In this document: positions 36,041 to 44,696 of the stretch, piece by piece
Layout: the number at the start of each line of letters is the position of its first letter
How positions within the stretch are numbered: the stretch's first letter is position 1
Source: Hyphomicrobiales bacterium
GTDB lineage: Bacteria > Pseudomonadota > Alphaproteobacteria > Rhizobiales > Beijerinckiaceae
Direction: 5' to 3'
DNA: 64,000 nucleotides
Assembly: GCA_027483945.1 (NCBI GenBank)
Contig: JAIXTM010000001.1
Location: 1 to 64,000, forward strand
Position numbers and translations under genes: made by a program
Notes under the pieces: model-generated
The model's database searches: none
The model's input: the letters and a program-made list of their open reading frames with translations, nothing else
What the model was told of the DNA's origin: nothing

Positions 36041-36457
36041 TCAGGCGGCGCCGCGGCGTGCCTTCTCCAGTTCCTCGATGGCGGCGTCGATCTCGTCGCG
36101 CTGTTTCCTCAGATGCTCGATCTGGGTCTCGATCTGGGCCGGGGAAAGCCGGAGCACCGGGGCCCCGGCATGCTCCTCGGCCGCGATCATCGACTGGATC
36201 TCGGTCAGGGTGAAACCGAGATGCTTGCCGCGCAGGATCGTCTCCAGGCGGGCGCGGTCCCGGGCGCTGTAGATGCGCGCCGATCCGTTGCGGCGGGGAT
36301 TGAGCAGGCGCCGGTCCTCGTAGAAGCGCAGGGTGCGCAAGGTGACGCCGTAATCGCGGGCCAGTTCCCCGATCGTGTAGGTGGCGGCGGCGGCCGGGGC
36401 CGCATGGTCGGCGCGGCCGTTGAAGTCCCTGGCGGCGGATTCCTCGGTCAGGATCAT
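36041..36457 (-). CDS. MerR-family transcriptional regulator
   Basis: 138-residue regulator. After a 25-residue Ala-rich tail comes the MerR helix-turn-helix [20 protein letters not shown], then [20 protein letters not shown], a short linker and a coiled-coil dimer helix (about 105-135). There is no cysteine pattern for metal sensing, so this is not a metal MerR; related proteins control acyl-CoA and branched-chain catabolism in Proteobacteria. It lies upstream of the acyl-CoA dehydrogenase gene on the same strand, 245 bases away, and is the probable regulator of the catabolic block. Confidence 0.88.
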   Translation of the reverse strand: MILTEESAARDFNGRADHAAPAAAATYTIGELARDYGVTLRTLRFYEDRRLLNPRRNGSARIYSARDRARLETILRGKHLGFTLTEIQSMIAAEEHAGAPVLRLSPAQIETQIEHLRKQRDEIDAAIEELEKARRGAA

Positions 36458-36549
36458 CGGATCTACCCCTTATTCGGGTTCTGGTTCGGTCCATGCCGTA
36501 ACGGCAATGGCATCCAATGAGCGCCGGCAGCGCCCGATCCGGAAGGTTA

Positions 36550-36560
36550 CTTACGGTAAG
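36550..36560. promoter_or_regulatory. Short palindrome in the merR/podJ-like intergenic region
   Basis: CTTACGGTAAG is a perfect 11-base palindrome with one central base, 93 bases upstream of the MerR start and 154 bases upstream of the PodJ-like start. The position suits an operator for the MerR gene itself. The evidence is only symmetry. Confidence 0.3.
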
Positions 36561-36713
36561 GTGCGGGTGCGCCCCGGCGCGTTAAGCATTCCGCAAGCGG
36601 CCTTAACCGCGCGTTTACCATGATTGCCAAAGTGTTCCGCCCTGGAAGCCGTGCCGCGGCGGGCGTGATTCGTTCCGGCACGGCTCCGCGACGGCTCAAG
36701 GGCGGAACCGATC

Positions 36714-39700
36714 ATGAGACAGAAGGTCCAGCGCAGCCTCGACGATCTCGATCCGTCGACGCGCGAGGCGGCAAGACGGGCGGCGCGACGCGCCGGGGTC
36801 CCGCTCGCCGACTGGATCAACCAGGCCGTGGCCGAACAGGCCGGTGCCGATCCGCAGCCCGCCGGCAACCCGGTCGGCGACCGCATCGACGAGATCGCCG
36901 AGCGCCTGGAGGGCCTGACGCAGCGCCCTGCCCGCGCCCCGGCTTCGCGGGCCGTGGACACCTCGTTCCGTGGAACGTTCCACGACACGTCCGCGCGCAC
37001 CGCGTCCGCCCTCGACTCGGTCGCCCGCTGGATCGAGGACGCCGACGCGCGCTGGGCCAGCCTCTCCCGCGACTCCGAGGAACGCCAGGAGCGGGCCACC
37101 CTCGTCTTCGGCCGCGCCTTCGACACGCTCGCCCGGCGGCTCGACCAGATCGAGGCGAAGATTTCCGCCGGTGGCGACGCCCCGGCCCTGAAGCCGGTCT
37201 GGCAGGCGCTGCAGGCCATGGAGGCACGGATCGCGCGCATGGCCGCGCAGGGCGGCGACGTGGAGCGGCTGGAGACCACGCTGTCGGGCTTCGAGGGGCG
37301 GCTGGCGGCCATCGCCGACCGGCTCGCCGCCATGCCCGCCCGGCGCCCGATCCGGCGCGACGATCTGGGCGGCGCCCTGGCCGACATCCGCGCCCGGCAG
37401 GCCGAGCTGGACGGAGAGGCCGTTCGTCCCGCCCGCCCCGCGGCGCCCGTCGCCGCGCCGGCCGCGCGCAGCCCCTCCGTGGCCGAGAGCGAGGCGCTGG
37501 CCAGCCTCAACGCCAAGCTGGCGAGGATCGCCGAACGGCTGGAGACGCCCGCAGCTCCTGCGCCCGATGCCTCGGTCGCCCGCGAGATGGCCCGCCTGCG
37601 CGAGGCGCTGGAAGGCGTCGCGCCGCGCACGAGCGTGGACGCGCTGGAAGGCGCCGTGCGCGACCTCGGCGCTCTTCTGCGCGAAGGCCTCCTGGAGGAC
37701 GCGCCGCGCCAGGTCTCCAACGCCATCGAGCGCCTCCACGCCGACATCCGGCACGTCGCCGCGATGCTGGGCGACGGCGGCGCGGCCGTGACCGCCGACA
37801 TCCGCCACCTGATGGACCGCCTCGACCGCACGGCGCCGGCGGACACGTCCCGTCTGGCGGACGAGATCGCCGAACTGCGCCGCTTCGTCGGCGGGGGCGG
37901 CGACGGCGACCGGATCCGGCTGCTTGCCGACCAGATGGTCGACCTCAACCGCCAGATCGCGCGGATGGCCGATGTCCAGGTGGAACCGGCCGCTTTCGCT
38001 GAACTCAAAGGCATGGTGGAGGATATTCGGCTCGGCCTGAGCGCGCCCGCCGCCAAAGGCGGACGCCGAACGGGCGGCACGCTGGATTTCGTCGACGGGC
38101 TCAAGGGCCAGATCGAGGCGATGGAGGCGCGCCTCCAGGCCAAGATCGAGGGGCTTTCGGAGCGCGGCGGCAGCGCCGATCCTCGCCTCGGCGATCTGCT
38201 CTCGCGCCTAGTGGCCAGGCTCGACACGCTCGACCAAGGCCCCGCCCCCGGCATGGAGCGGATCGAGGACCGGATCGGCGAACTTGCCGCCCGGCTCGAC
38301 AGTCCACGCGGCGGCGGCGACCTGGAGAAGGCCGTCACGACGCTGACCCGCCGCATCGAGGAGATGCGCGGCGGCGGCGAAGGGAGCAGCGAGGCCCTGG
38401 AGCGGGCCATCGAGGCACTGGCTGCCCGCATCGACAGTCTCGGCGCCCCGTCCGCGATGTCCGAGGAACAGACCCGCCAGATCGTCGGAGAAGTCCTCAA
38501 ATCCACACGCCAGATGGCGGATGGCCGAGTCGAACAGACCTTCGCCGCCATCAGCAACGCGCTGGAACAGGTCGTGACCCGGCTCTCCGCCCTGGAGCGC
38601 GACGGAGCTGGCCCGGCTTCGCGGACGGCCGGCACGGACATCACGCCGCCCGAGGACGACCTGCCGCTGGAACCCGGCTCGGGCCGCCCGGTGCCCGGCG
38701 CCCGCCCGGCTGCCGACAAGCCCGCCGACGCCTCCGCGGCGGCGCTGGCCGCCACGGCAGCCATGCCGCGCCGCACGGAAATGCCTGCCCCTGCACAGGG
38801 GGCCGCCGCGCCGGCGATTCCGGCGCCGGACCTTGCCGGCTCGACCGAGGCGCGGGCGATCATCGCCGCAGCCCGTCGCGCGGCCCAGGCCGCCGCCGCC
38901 GAGACCGCGGCGAAGGCCCAGAGCGCCAAGGATGTCAGCCTCGCCGAGCGCATCCGCGCCACGGCGACCCGCAGCCGCAAGGCCGAGCCGGACGTGCCCG
39001 CCGCGCCGGGCGCGACCGACCGTATCGCCCGCGCGGTTCCGGAGCCGACCGTCCCGTCCGGCTCGATCATCGCGCGGCTCGCGGGCTCGCTGGGCAGCCG
39101 GCGCCGGCCGATCCTGCTGGCGCTTGGGGCCATCGTCCTGGCGCTTGGCGTCGCCCAGATCGTGCGCTCGGAGTTCTCAGGCGGGCCGGCTCCGGTTCGG
39201 GAGGCGCCCGTCCAGCCCACGCCGTCCCAGCCGGGTTCCGCTCAGACGGCACCTCGGGATCCGGACGTGACCAATTCGGTGAAGCCGGCGCAGCGCCAGT
39301 CGGGGGACGTCCTGGCCCCGCCGCCTGGGGCGCCTGGCGCCGGATTCACGAAAACCGCCGAACGCGTCGACCCCAGTCCGGCCGAATTCACGCCCGCCGT
39401 GCCCGCCACGGCCGAGGCGGCTCCGGCGGAGCCGGCCAAGCCCATCGTCGTTGCGGGAATCAAGCCGGCCGACCTGCCGCAGGCCCTCGCCAAGCCCGGG
39501 CTGCGCAAGGCGGCGCTCGCCGGCGACCCGGCGGCACTCTACGACATCGCCGCGCGTCTCGCCGAGGGGCGCGAGATCGCCCGCGACCCGAAGGCCGCGA
39601 TCAAGCTCCTGGAGAAGGTGGCGGCCGAAGGCTACGCCCCGGCCCAGTACCGCCTTGCCAACATGTTCGAGAAGGGTGTCGCCGGCGAACGCGACGCGAC

Positions 39701-40142
39701 GCTCGCCCGCGCCTGGTACGAGCGCGCGGCCGAGCGCGGCAATGTCCGGGCCATGCACAACCTGGCCGTCCTCTATGCCGAGGGCGGGCCGGGCTCGCCC
39801 GATTACGGCCGCGCCGTCGCCTGGTTCGAACGCGCCGCAAAGTCCGGCGTCCGGGACAGCCAGTACAACCTGGCCATCCTCAAGGCGCGGGGGCTGGGCA
39901 CGGAGCGCGACCTGAAGGCGTCCTATCTCTGGTTCTCCGTCGCAGCCAACGAGGGCGACGGCGATGCCGGCTCCAAGCGCGACGAGGTCGCAGCCCGGCT
40001 GACGGCAGAAGAACTGGCCGCAGCCAAGGCGAGCGTCGCCGCGTTCCGGCCCGCCGCCATCGACCGCATTGCCAACGAGGTGATCCTCCCCGACAACGGC
40101 TTCGAGGAGCCTCCGGCCCGGAAGACGTCCAAGCGCGCCTGA
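36714..40142 (+). CDS. PodJ-like polarity / SEL1-repeat protein
   Basis: 1142-residue protein with a layout seen in PodJ-like localization factors of Alphaproteobacteria. The N-terminal segment (RQKVQRSLDDLDPSTREAAR) and long coiled-coil, Ala/Arg/Glu-rich cytoplasmic region cover about 1-780. A Pro/Ala-rich linker leads to a single membrane helix near 800-820 (RRRPILLALGAIVLALGVAQ). The periplasmic C-terminal part (about 910-1120) has at least four SEL1-type repeats such as AQYRLANMFEKGV, ARAWYERAAERGN, AMHNLAVLYAEGG and AVAWFERAAKSGV. Family proteins organise the cell pole and division polarity. The repeats and helix are clear; an actual polar role is inferred. Confidence 0.85.
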   Translation: MRQKVQRSLDDLDPSTREAARRAARRAGVPLADWINQAVAEQAGADPQPAGNPVGDRIDEIAERLEGLTQRPARAPASRAVDTSFRGTFHDTSARTASALDSVARWIEDADARWASLSRDSEERQERATLVFGRAFDTLARRLDQIEAKISAGGDAPALKPVWQALQAMEARIARMAAQGGDVERLETTLSGFEGRLAAIADRLAAMPARRPIRRDDLGGALADIRARQAELDGEAVRPARPAAPVAAPAARSPSVAESEALASLNAKLARIAERLETPAAPAPDASVAREMARLREALEGVAPRTSVDALEGAVRDLGALLREGLLEDAPRQVSNAIERLHADIRHVAAMLGDGGAAVTADIRHLMDRLDRTAPADTSRLADEIAELRRFVGGGGDGDRIRLLADQMVDLNRQIARMADVQVEPAAFAELKGMVEDIRLGLSAPAAKGGRRTGGTLDFVDGLKGQIEAMEARLQAKIEGLSERGGSADPRLGDLLSRLVARLDTLDQGPAPGMERIEDRIGELAARLDSPRGGGDLEKAVTTLTRRIEEMRGGGEGSSEALERAIEALAARIDSLGAPSAMSEEQTRQIVGEVLKSTRQMADGRVEQTFAAISNALEQVVTRLSALERDGAGPASRTAGTDITPPEDDLPLEPGSGRPVPGARPAADKPADASAAALAATAAMPRRTEMPAPAQGAAAPAIPAPDLAGSTEARAIIAAARRAAQAAAAETAAKAQSAKDVSLAERIRATATRSRKAEPDVPAAPGATDRIARAVPEPTVPSGSIIARLAGSLGSRRRPILLALGAIVLALGVAQIVRSEFSGGPAPVREAPVQPTPSQPGSAQTAPRDPDVTNSVKPAQRQSGDVLAPPPGAPGAGFTKTAERVDPSPAEFTPAVPATAEAAPAEPAKPIVVAGIKPADLPQALAKPGLRKAALAGDPAALYDIAARLAEGREIARDPKAAIKLLEKVAAEGYAPAQYRLANMFEKGVAGERDATLARAWYERAAERGNVRAMHNLAVLYAEGGPGSPDYGRAVAWFERAAKSGVRDSQYNLAILKARGLGTERDLKASYLWFSVAANEGDGDAGSKRDEVAARLTAEELAAAKASVAAFRPAAIDRIANEVILPDNGFEEPPARKTSKRA

Positions 40143-40216
40143 ACCCGGCCGCGACGTCCCCGGCGAGGCGAGGAGCGCCGGTCCGGCCGGCGCGCGACCG
40201 GGAGACGTGACGAGAC

Positions 40217-41134
40217 GTGCAGATCTACCTGCCCATCGCCGAGATGCCGGTCGACATGTTCCTGATCGCGGCCATCGGCGCCGCGGTCGGCTTCCTGTCG
40301 GGCATGTTCGGCGTGGGCGGCGGCTTCCTCATGACGCCGTTGTTGATCTTCCTCGGCATCCCGCCCGCCATCGCGGTCGCGACGCAGGCCGCCCAGATCG
40401 CCGCCGCGTCCACCACGGGGACGCTCGCCGCATTGCGGCGGGACGCGGTGGACATGAAGCTCGGCCTCGTCCTCCTGGGCGGCGGGATCGTCGGGACGGC
40501 GATCGGCGTCGGCCTGTTCAACGTGCTGCGCCGGCTCGGCCAGCTCGATATCGTCATCGTCGTCTCCTACGTGACGCTGTTCGGCGTGGTCGGCACGCTC
40601 ATGCTGGTGGAGAGCATCCGCGCGCTCACCGCCAGCCGGCGCGGCGTGCAGCCCCTGCCGCCCAAGCCGCCCTGGCACCGCGACCTGCCCTGGCGCATGG
40701 CGTTTCCGCGTGCCGGGTTGGAGGTGAGCCTGATCCCGCTCGTCGGCATCGCCATGCTGATCGGCGTCGCAGGCTCGGTGCTCGGCATCGGCGGCGGCTT
40801 CATCATGGTGCCGGTGCTGATCTACATGTTCCGGGTCCCGGTCGCGCTCGTCGTCGGGACGTCGCAGTTCCAGATCCTGTTCACGATGCTGGGCGCCACC
40901 GTGCTCCACGCTGCGACGAACCAGACCGTGGACGTCGTGCTCGCCATGCTGCTCACCGTCGGCGGCGTCTTCGGAGCGCAGTTCGGGGCGCGGGCGGGGC
41001 GGAACCTCAAGGGCGAGGCGTTCCGGCTGCTCCTGGCCTTACTCATCCTGGGGGTCGGACTGCGCTTCGCCTTCGAGCTGACCGTCACGCCGCGCGACCG
41101 TTACACGATCGCGCCGGTGGAGGTGAGCGGATGA
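40217..41134 (+). CDS. TSUP-family membrane protein (TauE/SafE type exporter)
   Basis: Integral membrane protein of 305 residues with two homologous halves, each starting with a glycine-rich loop: GFLSGMFGVGGGFLMTPLLI and GVAGSVLGIGGGFIMVPVLI. Seven or eight helices. The TSUP family carries sulfite, sulfoacetate and other anions. The start is a GTG at 40217 with GGGAG some 13 bases upstream. It overlaps the following gene by four bases (ATGA), so the pair is translationally coupled. Confidence 0.9.
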   Translation: MQIYLPIAEMPVDMFLIAAIGAAVGFLSGMFGVGGGFLMTPLLIFLGIPPAIAVATQAAQIAAASTTGTLAALRRDAVDMKLGLVLLGGGIVGTAIGVGLFNVLRRLGQLDIVIVVSYVTLFGVVGTLMLVESIRALTASRRGVQPLPPKPPWHRDLPWRMAFPRAGLEVSLIPLVGIAMLIGVAGSVLGIGGGFIMVPVLIYMFRVPVALVVGTSQFQILFTMLGATVLHAATNQTVDVVLAMLLTVGGVFGAQFGARAGRNLKGEAFRLLLALLILGVGLRFAFELTVTPRDRYTIAPVEVSG

Positions 41135-41898
41135 TGCGGCCGGCCCGCCTCCTCATCGCCCTCGCCGCATGGCTCGCAGCCGGGCCGGCCGGCGCCGAGC
41201 AGCTCGTGGCCGCCCTATCCGGCTCGCGGGTGGAGATCAATTCCACCTATACGGGCGCGGAGATCGTCGCCTTCGGTGTCATCGAGCGGGACCAGCGCAC
41301 CGTCTCGCGCGCCGGCCCCTACGACATCGTCATCACGGTGCGGGGCCCGGCGCGCAACTTCATCGTACGGCAGAAGGAGCGCGTGGGCTTTGCCTGGCTG
41401 AACCGGGAGCAGCGCCGCTTCATCGGTGTTCCATCCTATCTCGCGGTCCTGTCCACGAGGCCTCTGGCGGACGTGACCACGCCGGTTCTCCAGCGGCGGC
41501 TGAAGATAGGTGTCGACGCCCATCTGTCGGTCATCCCGGACGATCTGCTGCCGGAGCGCGAGCGGGCCTACCGCGTGGCCCTGCGGCGCCTGGAGGGCGA
41601 AGCGGGACGTTTCGTGGAGGACCCGGCCGGGGTTGCGTTCCTGACGCCGAACCTGTTCCGCGCCTCCATCTACCTGCCGGCGACAGCCAATACCGGGCTG
41701 TACGAGGTGGAGACGCAGCTCTTCGCCGACGGGACGCCGCTGGCCAAGGCGGTCAACACGTTCGAGGTGGCCAAGACGGGCTTCGAGCAGCGCATCGCCG
41801 AGGCCGCTCATCAGGCGCGCTGGGCCTACGGGCTGTCGGTCGTCGCCATTTCCCTGCTGTTCGGCTGGCTCGCCAGCATCGTGTTCCGGCGCGACTGA
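41131..41898 (+). CDS. TIGR02186 family membrane protein
   Basis: 255-residue protein with a signal peptide (about 1-22, RLLIALAAWLAAGPAGAEQ) and a C-terminal membrane helix (about 230-250, YGLSVVAISLLFGWLASIVF), the rest being a periplasmic domain (EINSTYTGAEIVAFG, ARNFIVRQKERVGFAWLNR). This is the conserved TIGR02186 family, regularly encoded next to a TSUP exporter in Alphaproteobacteria. Its role is unknown; the pairing suggests an accessory of the exporter. The ATG at 41131 overlaps the exporter stop. The last 73 bases overlap the convergent LysR gene. Confidence 0.87.
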   Translation: MMRPARLLIALAAWLAAGPAGAEQLVAALSGSRVEINSTYTGAEIVAFGVIERDQRTVSRAGPYDIVITVRGPARNFIVRQKERVGFAWLNREQRRFIGVPSYLAVLSTRPLADVTTPVLQRRLKIGVDAHLSVIPDDLLPERERAYRVALRRLEGEAGRFVEDPAGVAFLTPNLFRASIYLPATANTGLYEVETQLFADGTPLAKAVNTFEVAKTGFEQRIAEAAHQARWAYGLSVVAISLLFGWLASIVFRRD

Positions 41899-42791
41899 CC
41901 GTCGGACCGCGCCTCGCGGCGGATCCAGTCCAGAACATAGGCGCTGGCCGCGCTGGTCGGCCTCGCCTTGTGAGGCACGACGAGCTGATAGCAGGCACGC
42001 CCCGAGATGGAGAGGCCGAGCGGGTTCACGAGGGCGCCCGTGCGCAGCTCCTCCTCGACGAGGCAGCGGGGCACGAGGCCGATGCCAAGGCCGACGCGGG
42101 CGGCGCGGATCAGCACGTGGAAGAGCTCGTAATCCTGGATCGGCAGGCCCGAGACCGGATCGATCAGACCGTGGCCGAGGAAGAATTCGCGCCAGGCGTC
42201 GCGGGCCTGGACATGCTCCAGCCGCGGCAAAGCCAGGCAATCGGCGGGGGACGCGATCCGCATGGCGAGGGGCGGCGAAGCGACGAGGACCTGTTCCTTG
42301 CCGATGAGCGGCTCGTTGTCGGCGTCGCTCCAGGGTCCGGGCCCGTAGCGGATCTCGATATCGGCATCGCCGAGCTGGAGGTCGGAATGGGCGAGAAAGG
42401 TCGAGAAGCGCACCTCGATGTCCGGCCGCGCCGCCTGGAGCGCCGGCAGGCGCGGCATGAGCCAGCGGTCCGCCAGGACGGCCAGGACCCGCAGGACCAC
42501 GATCTTGCGGCCATGCGCCTCCCCCGCCAGCCGCAGGCTCGCGCCGGCGAGCGCGTCCAGGAGCGGGCCGATATCGGCGAGGTAGCGCTCCGCCGCGGCG
42601 GTCGGCACGAGGCCGCCCTTCACCCGGGCGAAGAGCTGCACGCCGAGAAAGGTCTCCAGCACCCGCACCTGCTTGCTCACCGCGCTCTGCGTGAGATTGA
42701 GCGCGACGGCCGCCTCGCTGCACGAGCGGCGGCGCGCGACGGCCTCGAAAGCGACCAGCGCCGCAGTGGGCGGAATGAGGCGGCGGCGCAT
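41826..42791 (-). CDS. LysR-family transcriptional regulator (GcvA-like)
   Basis: 321-residue LysR regulator. The helix-turn-helix is RRRLIPPTAALVAFEAVARR followed by CSEAAVALNLTQSAVSKQVRVLE, typical of the GcvA/AmpR-like group, with an effector domain to about 295. The C-terminal 25 residues extend past the usual end and lie in the overlap with the TIGR02186 gene. It is divergent from the peptide-type ABC operon with 197 bases between, and an inverted repeat sits 9 bases before its start. It is therefore the likely regulator of that operon. Confidence 0.92.
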   Translation of the reverse strand: MRRRLIPPTAALVAFEAVARRRSCSEAAVALNLTQSAVSKQVRVLETFLGVQLFARVKGGLVPTAAAERYLADIGPLLDALAGASLRLAGEAHGRKIVVLRVLAVLADRWLMPRLPALQAARPDIEVRFSTFLAHSDLQLGDADIEIRYGPGPWSDADNEPLIGKEQVLVASPPLAMRIASPADCLALPRLEHVQARDAWREFFLGHGLIDPVSGLPIQDYELFHVLIRAARVGLGIGLVPRCLVEEELRTGALVNPLGLSISGRACYQLVVPHKARPTSAASAYVLDWIRREARSDGQSRRNTMLASQPNSREMATTDSP

Positions 42792-42799
42792 GGTTATAA

Positions 42800-42814
42800 A
42801 TTCCAGCTTGGAAT
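42800..42814. promoter_or_regulatory. Inverted repeat in the LysR leader
   Basis: ATTCCA-GCT-TGGAAT is perfect in its 6-base arms and sits 9 bases upstream of the LysR start in an AT-rich pocket. LysR proteins often bind dyads in the shared divergent region to control both themselves and the neighbour operon. Confidence 0.45.
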
Positions 42815-42988
42815 ACGCGCACGCATATTGGTCGTTTTTGGACTGCCTGTCATCCAGCTAAGGTCGCAGGCGGACGTGGTTGGGCCGGGCCGGGAAGGGT
42901 CATAAGCTGGCAGCTTCGTTCAGCGGAACAGAGGGCGGACGCGCCGCCCCGGCCGCAGCGGGAACAAGACAAACAGGGGAACTGACAG

Positions 42989-44578
42989 ATGTCGATCAAA
43001 CGAAGCCTGCTTCTGGCGACCGCGGTGCTGGCCATCGGCCTGTCCGCCGCCAGCGCGAAGACGCTGCGCTATGCCAACCAGGGCGAGCTGCGCTCTCTCG
43101 ATCCCTACACGGTCAACGAGACCACGACGAACGCCCATCTGGGTCACGTCTATGAGGGCCTGACGTCCCGCGGCAAGGACCTGGCGATCGGGCCGGGTCT
43201 CGCCGAGCGCTGGGAAACCTCGGCGGACGGCCTGAAGTGGCGCTTCTTCCTGCGCAAGAACGTGAAGTTCCACAACGGCGAGGACTTCACCGCCGACGAC
43301 GTGCTGTTCTCCGCCGACCGTGTCCGCGCCCAGGGCTCGAACTTCACCACCCGCGTGCCGCGCGACGCCAAGTTCGTGAAGGTGGACGACCACACGGTGG
43401 ACGTCGTCCTCACCTCGCCCAACCCGATCCTGAATTCCCAGTGGGACACCTGGTACATCATGTCCAAGAAGTGGGCGGAGGCGAACAACACCGCCGCCCC
43501 GACGCCGGCTGCGGCGACGACGCCGAGCCACGCATCGCTGAATGCCAACGGCACCGGGCCCTTCAAGATCGAGAGCCACCAGCCGGGCGTGCGCACGGTC
43601 TTCAAGGCCAACACCGCCTGGTGGCAGAAGCCCGAGCACAACCTGACCGAGATCGTCTTCACGCCGATCGCCTCCAACGCCACGCGCGTCGCAGCGCTCC
43701 TGTCGGGCGAGGTGGACGTGATCGAGCCGGTTCCGATCCAGGACATCGAACGGGTGAAGGCCAGCGGCAACGCCGACGCCCTGACCGGGCCCGAGCTGCG
43801 CACGATCTTCCTCGGCTTCGACCAGATCCGCGACGAGCTGCTGGAGTCCAACGTGAAGGGCAAGAACCCCTTCAAGGACAAGCGCGTGCGCCAAGCCTTC
43901 TACCAGGCGATCGACATCGAGGCGATCAAGAGCCGCGTCATGCGCGGCCTGGCTACGCCGTCCGCGCTGATGATCGCGCCCGAGCTCGTGCCGTGGTCGA
44001 AGGACTTCGTGCGTCCGAAGTTCGATCCGGACGGCGCGAAGAAGCTCCTCGCCGAAGCCGGCTATCCGAACGGGTTCGAGGTCGGCATGGACTGCCCGAA
44101 CGACCGCTACGTGAACGACGGCCAGATCTGCCAGGCCGCGGTCGGCATGCTGGCACGCATCGGCGTCAAGGTGAACCTGAACGCCCAGCCCAAGGGCAAT
44201 TACTTCGCCAAGGTGCTGAAGTCGGGCAATTACACGACCTCGTTCTACCTCCTGGGCTGGACGCCCGGCACCTTCGACAGCCACAACGTGCTGTTCGACA
44301 TCCACGGCTGCCGCGACAATCCGAACTCCTCGCGCGGCGAGTCCAACCTCGGCGGCTATTGCAACAAGGAGGTCGACGCGCTGACGGACAAGATCCTGGT
44401 GGAGACCGACACCGCCAAGCGCAACGACATGATCAAGCAGGCCTTCACGATCACGACCAACGACTATTCGTACATCCCCCTGCATCAGCAGGCGCTGGCC
44501 TGGGGCGTGTCGAAGTCCGTGAAGCTGACGCAGCGCGCCGACAATTCCGTGCTGCTCTACTGGGCCACGAAGAACTGA
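42989..44578 (+). CDS. ABC transporter substrate-binding protein, peptide/opine type (set 1)
   Basis: Periplasmic family-5 extracellular solute-binding protein of 529 residues. A signal peptide (SIKRSLLLATAVLAIGLSAAS) is followed by KTLRYANQGELRSLDPYTVN. The family signature VRQAFYQAIDIEAIKSRVMRG is at about 295-315. Two to three cysteines (for example DGQICQ, GGYCNKE) may form disulfides. Members bind oligopeptides, opines, nickel or glycosides. It opens an eight-gene operon and is followed by a strong hairpin, as often found after highly expressed receptors. Confidence 0.93.
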   Translation: MSIKRSLLLATAVLAIGLSAASAKTLRYANQGELRSLDPYTVNETTTNAHLGHVYEGLTSRGKDLAIGPGLAERWETSADGLKWRFFLRKNVKFHNGEDFTADDVLFSADRVRAQGSNFTTRVPRDAKFVKVDDHTVDVVLTSPNPILNSQWDTWYIMSKKWAEANNTAAPTPAAATTPSHASLNANGTGPFKIESHQPGVRTVFKANTAWWQKPEHNLTEIVFTPIASNATRVAALLSGEVDVIEPVPIQDIERVKASGNADALTGPELRTIFLGFDQIRDELLESNVKGKNPFKDKRVRQAFYQAIDIEAIKSRVMRGLATPSALMIAPELVPWSKDFVRPKFDPDGAKKLLAEAGYPNGFEVGMDCPNDRYVNDGQICQAAVGMLARIGVKVNLNAQPKGNYFAKVLKSGNYTTSFYLLGWTPGTFDSHNVLFDIHGCRDNPNSSRGESNLGGYCNKEVDALTDKILVETDTAKRNDMIKQAFTITTNDYSYIPLHQQALAWGVSKSVKLTQRADNSVLLYWATKN

Positions 44579-44596
44579 CCCGGCCACGGTGACGGC

Positions 44597-44628
44597 GGCG
44601 GCGGAGCGGTCTCGTCCGCTCCGCCGCC
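44597..44628 (+). promoter_or_regulatory. Strong hairpin between receptor and permease genes
   Basis: A perfect 13-bp stem GGCGGCGGAGCGG/CCGCTCCGCCGCC with loop TCTCGT, 19 bases after the receptor stop and 69 bases before the permease. With no T-run it should attenuate or protect the receptor mRNA rather than stop transcription fully, raising receptor over permease output. Confidence 0.7.
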
Positions 44629-44696
44629 GGGCACCCTGCCGGTTCATCGGACGGCGCGCCCCAAGCCTGGCGCGGCGGGCCCGGGGGACCTGATCC

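Noticed and set aside
36550-36560. Known LiuR/FadR-type operator
   Set aside because: The palindrome is short and does not match a consensus I can state reliably, so it is listed only as a weak candidate site.
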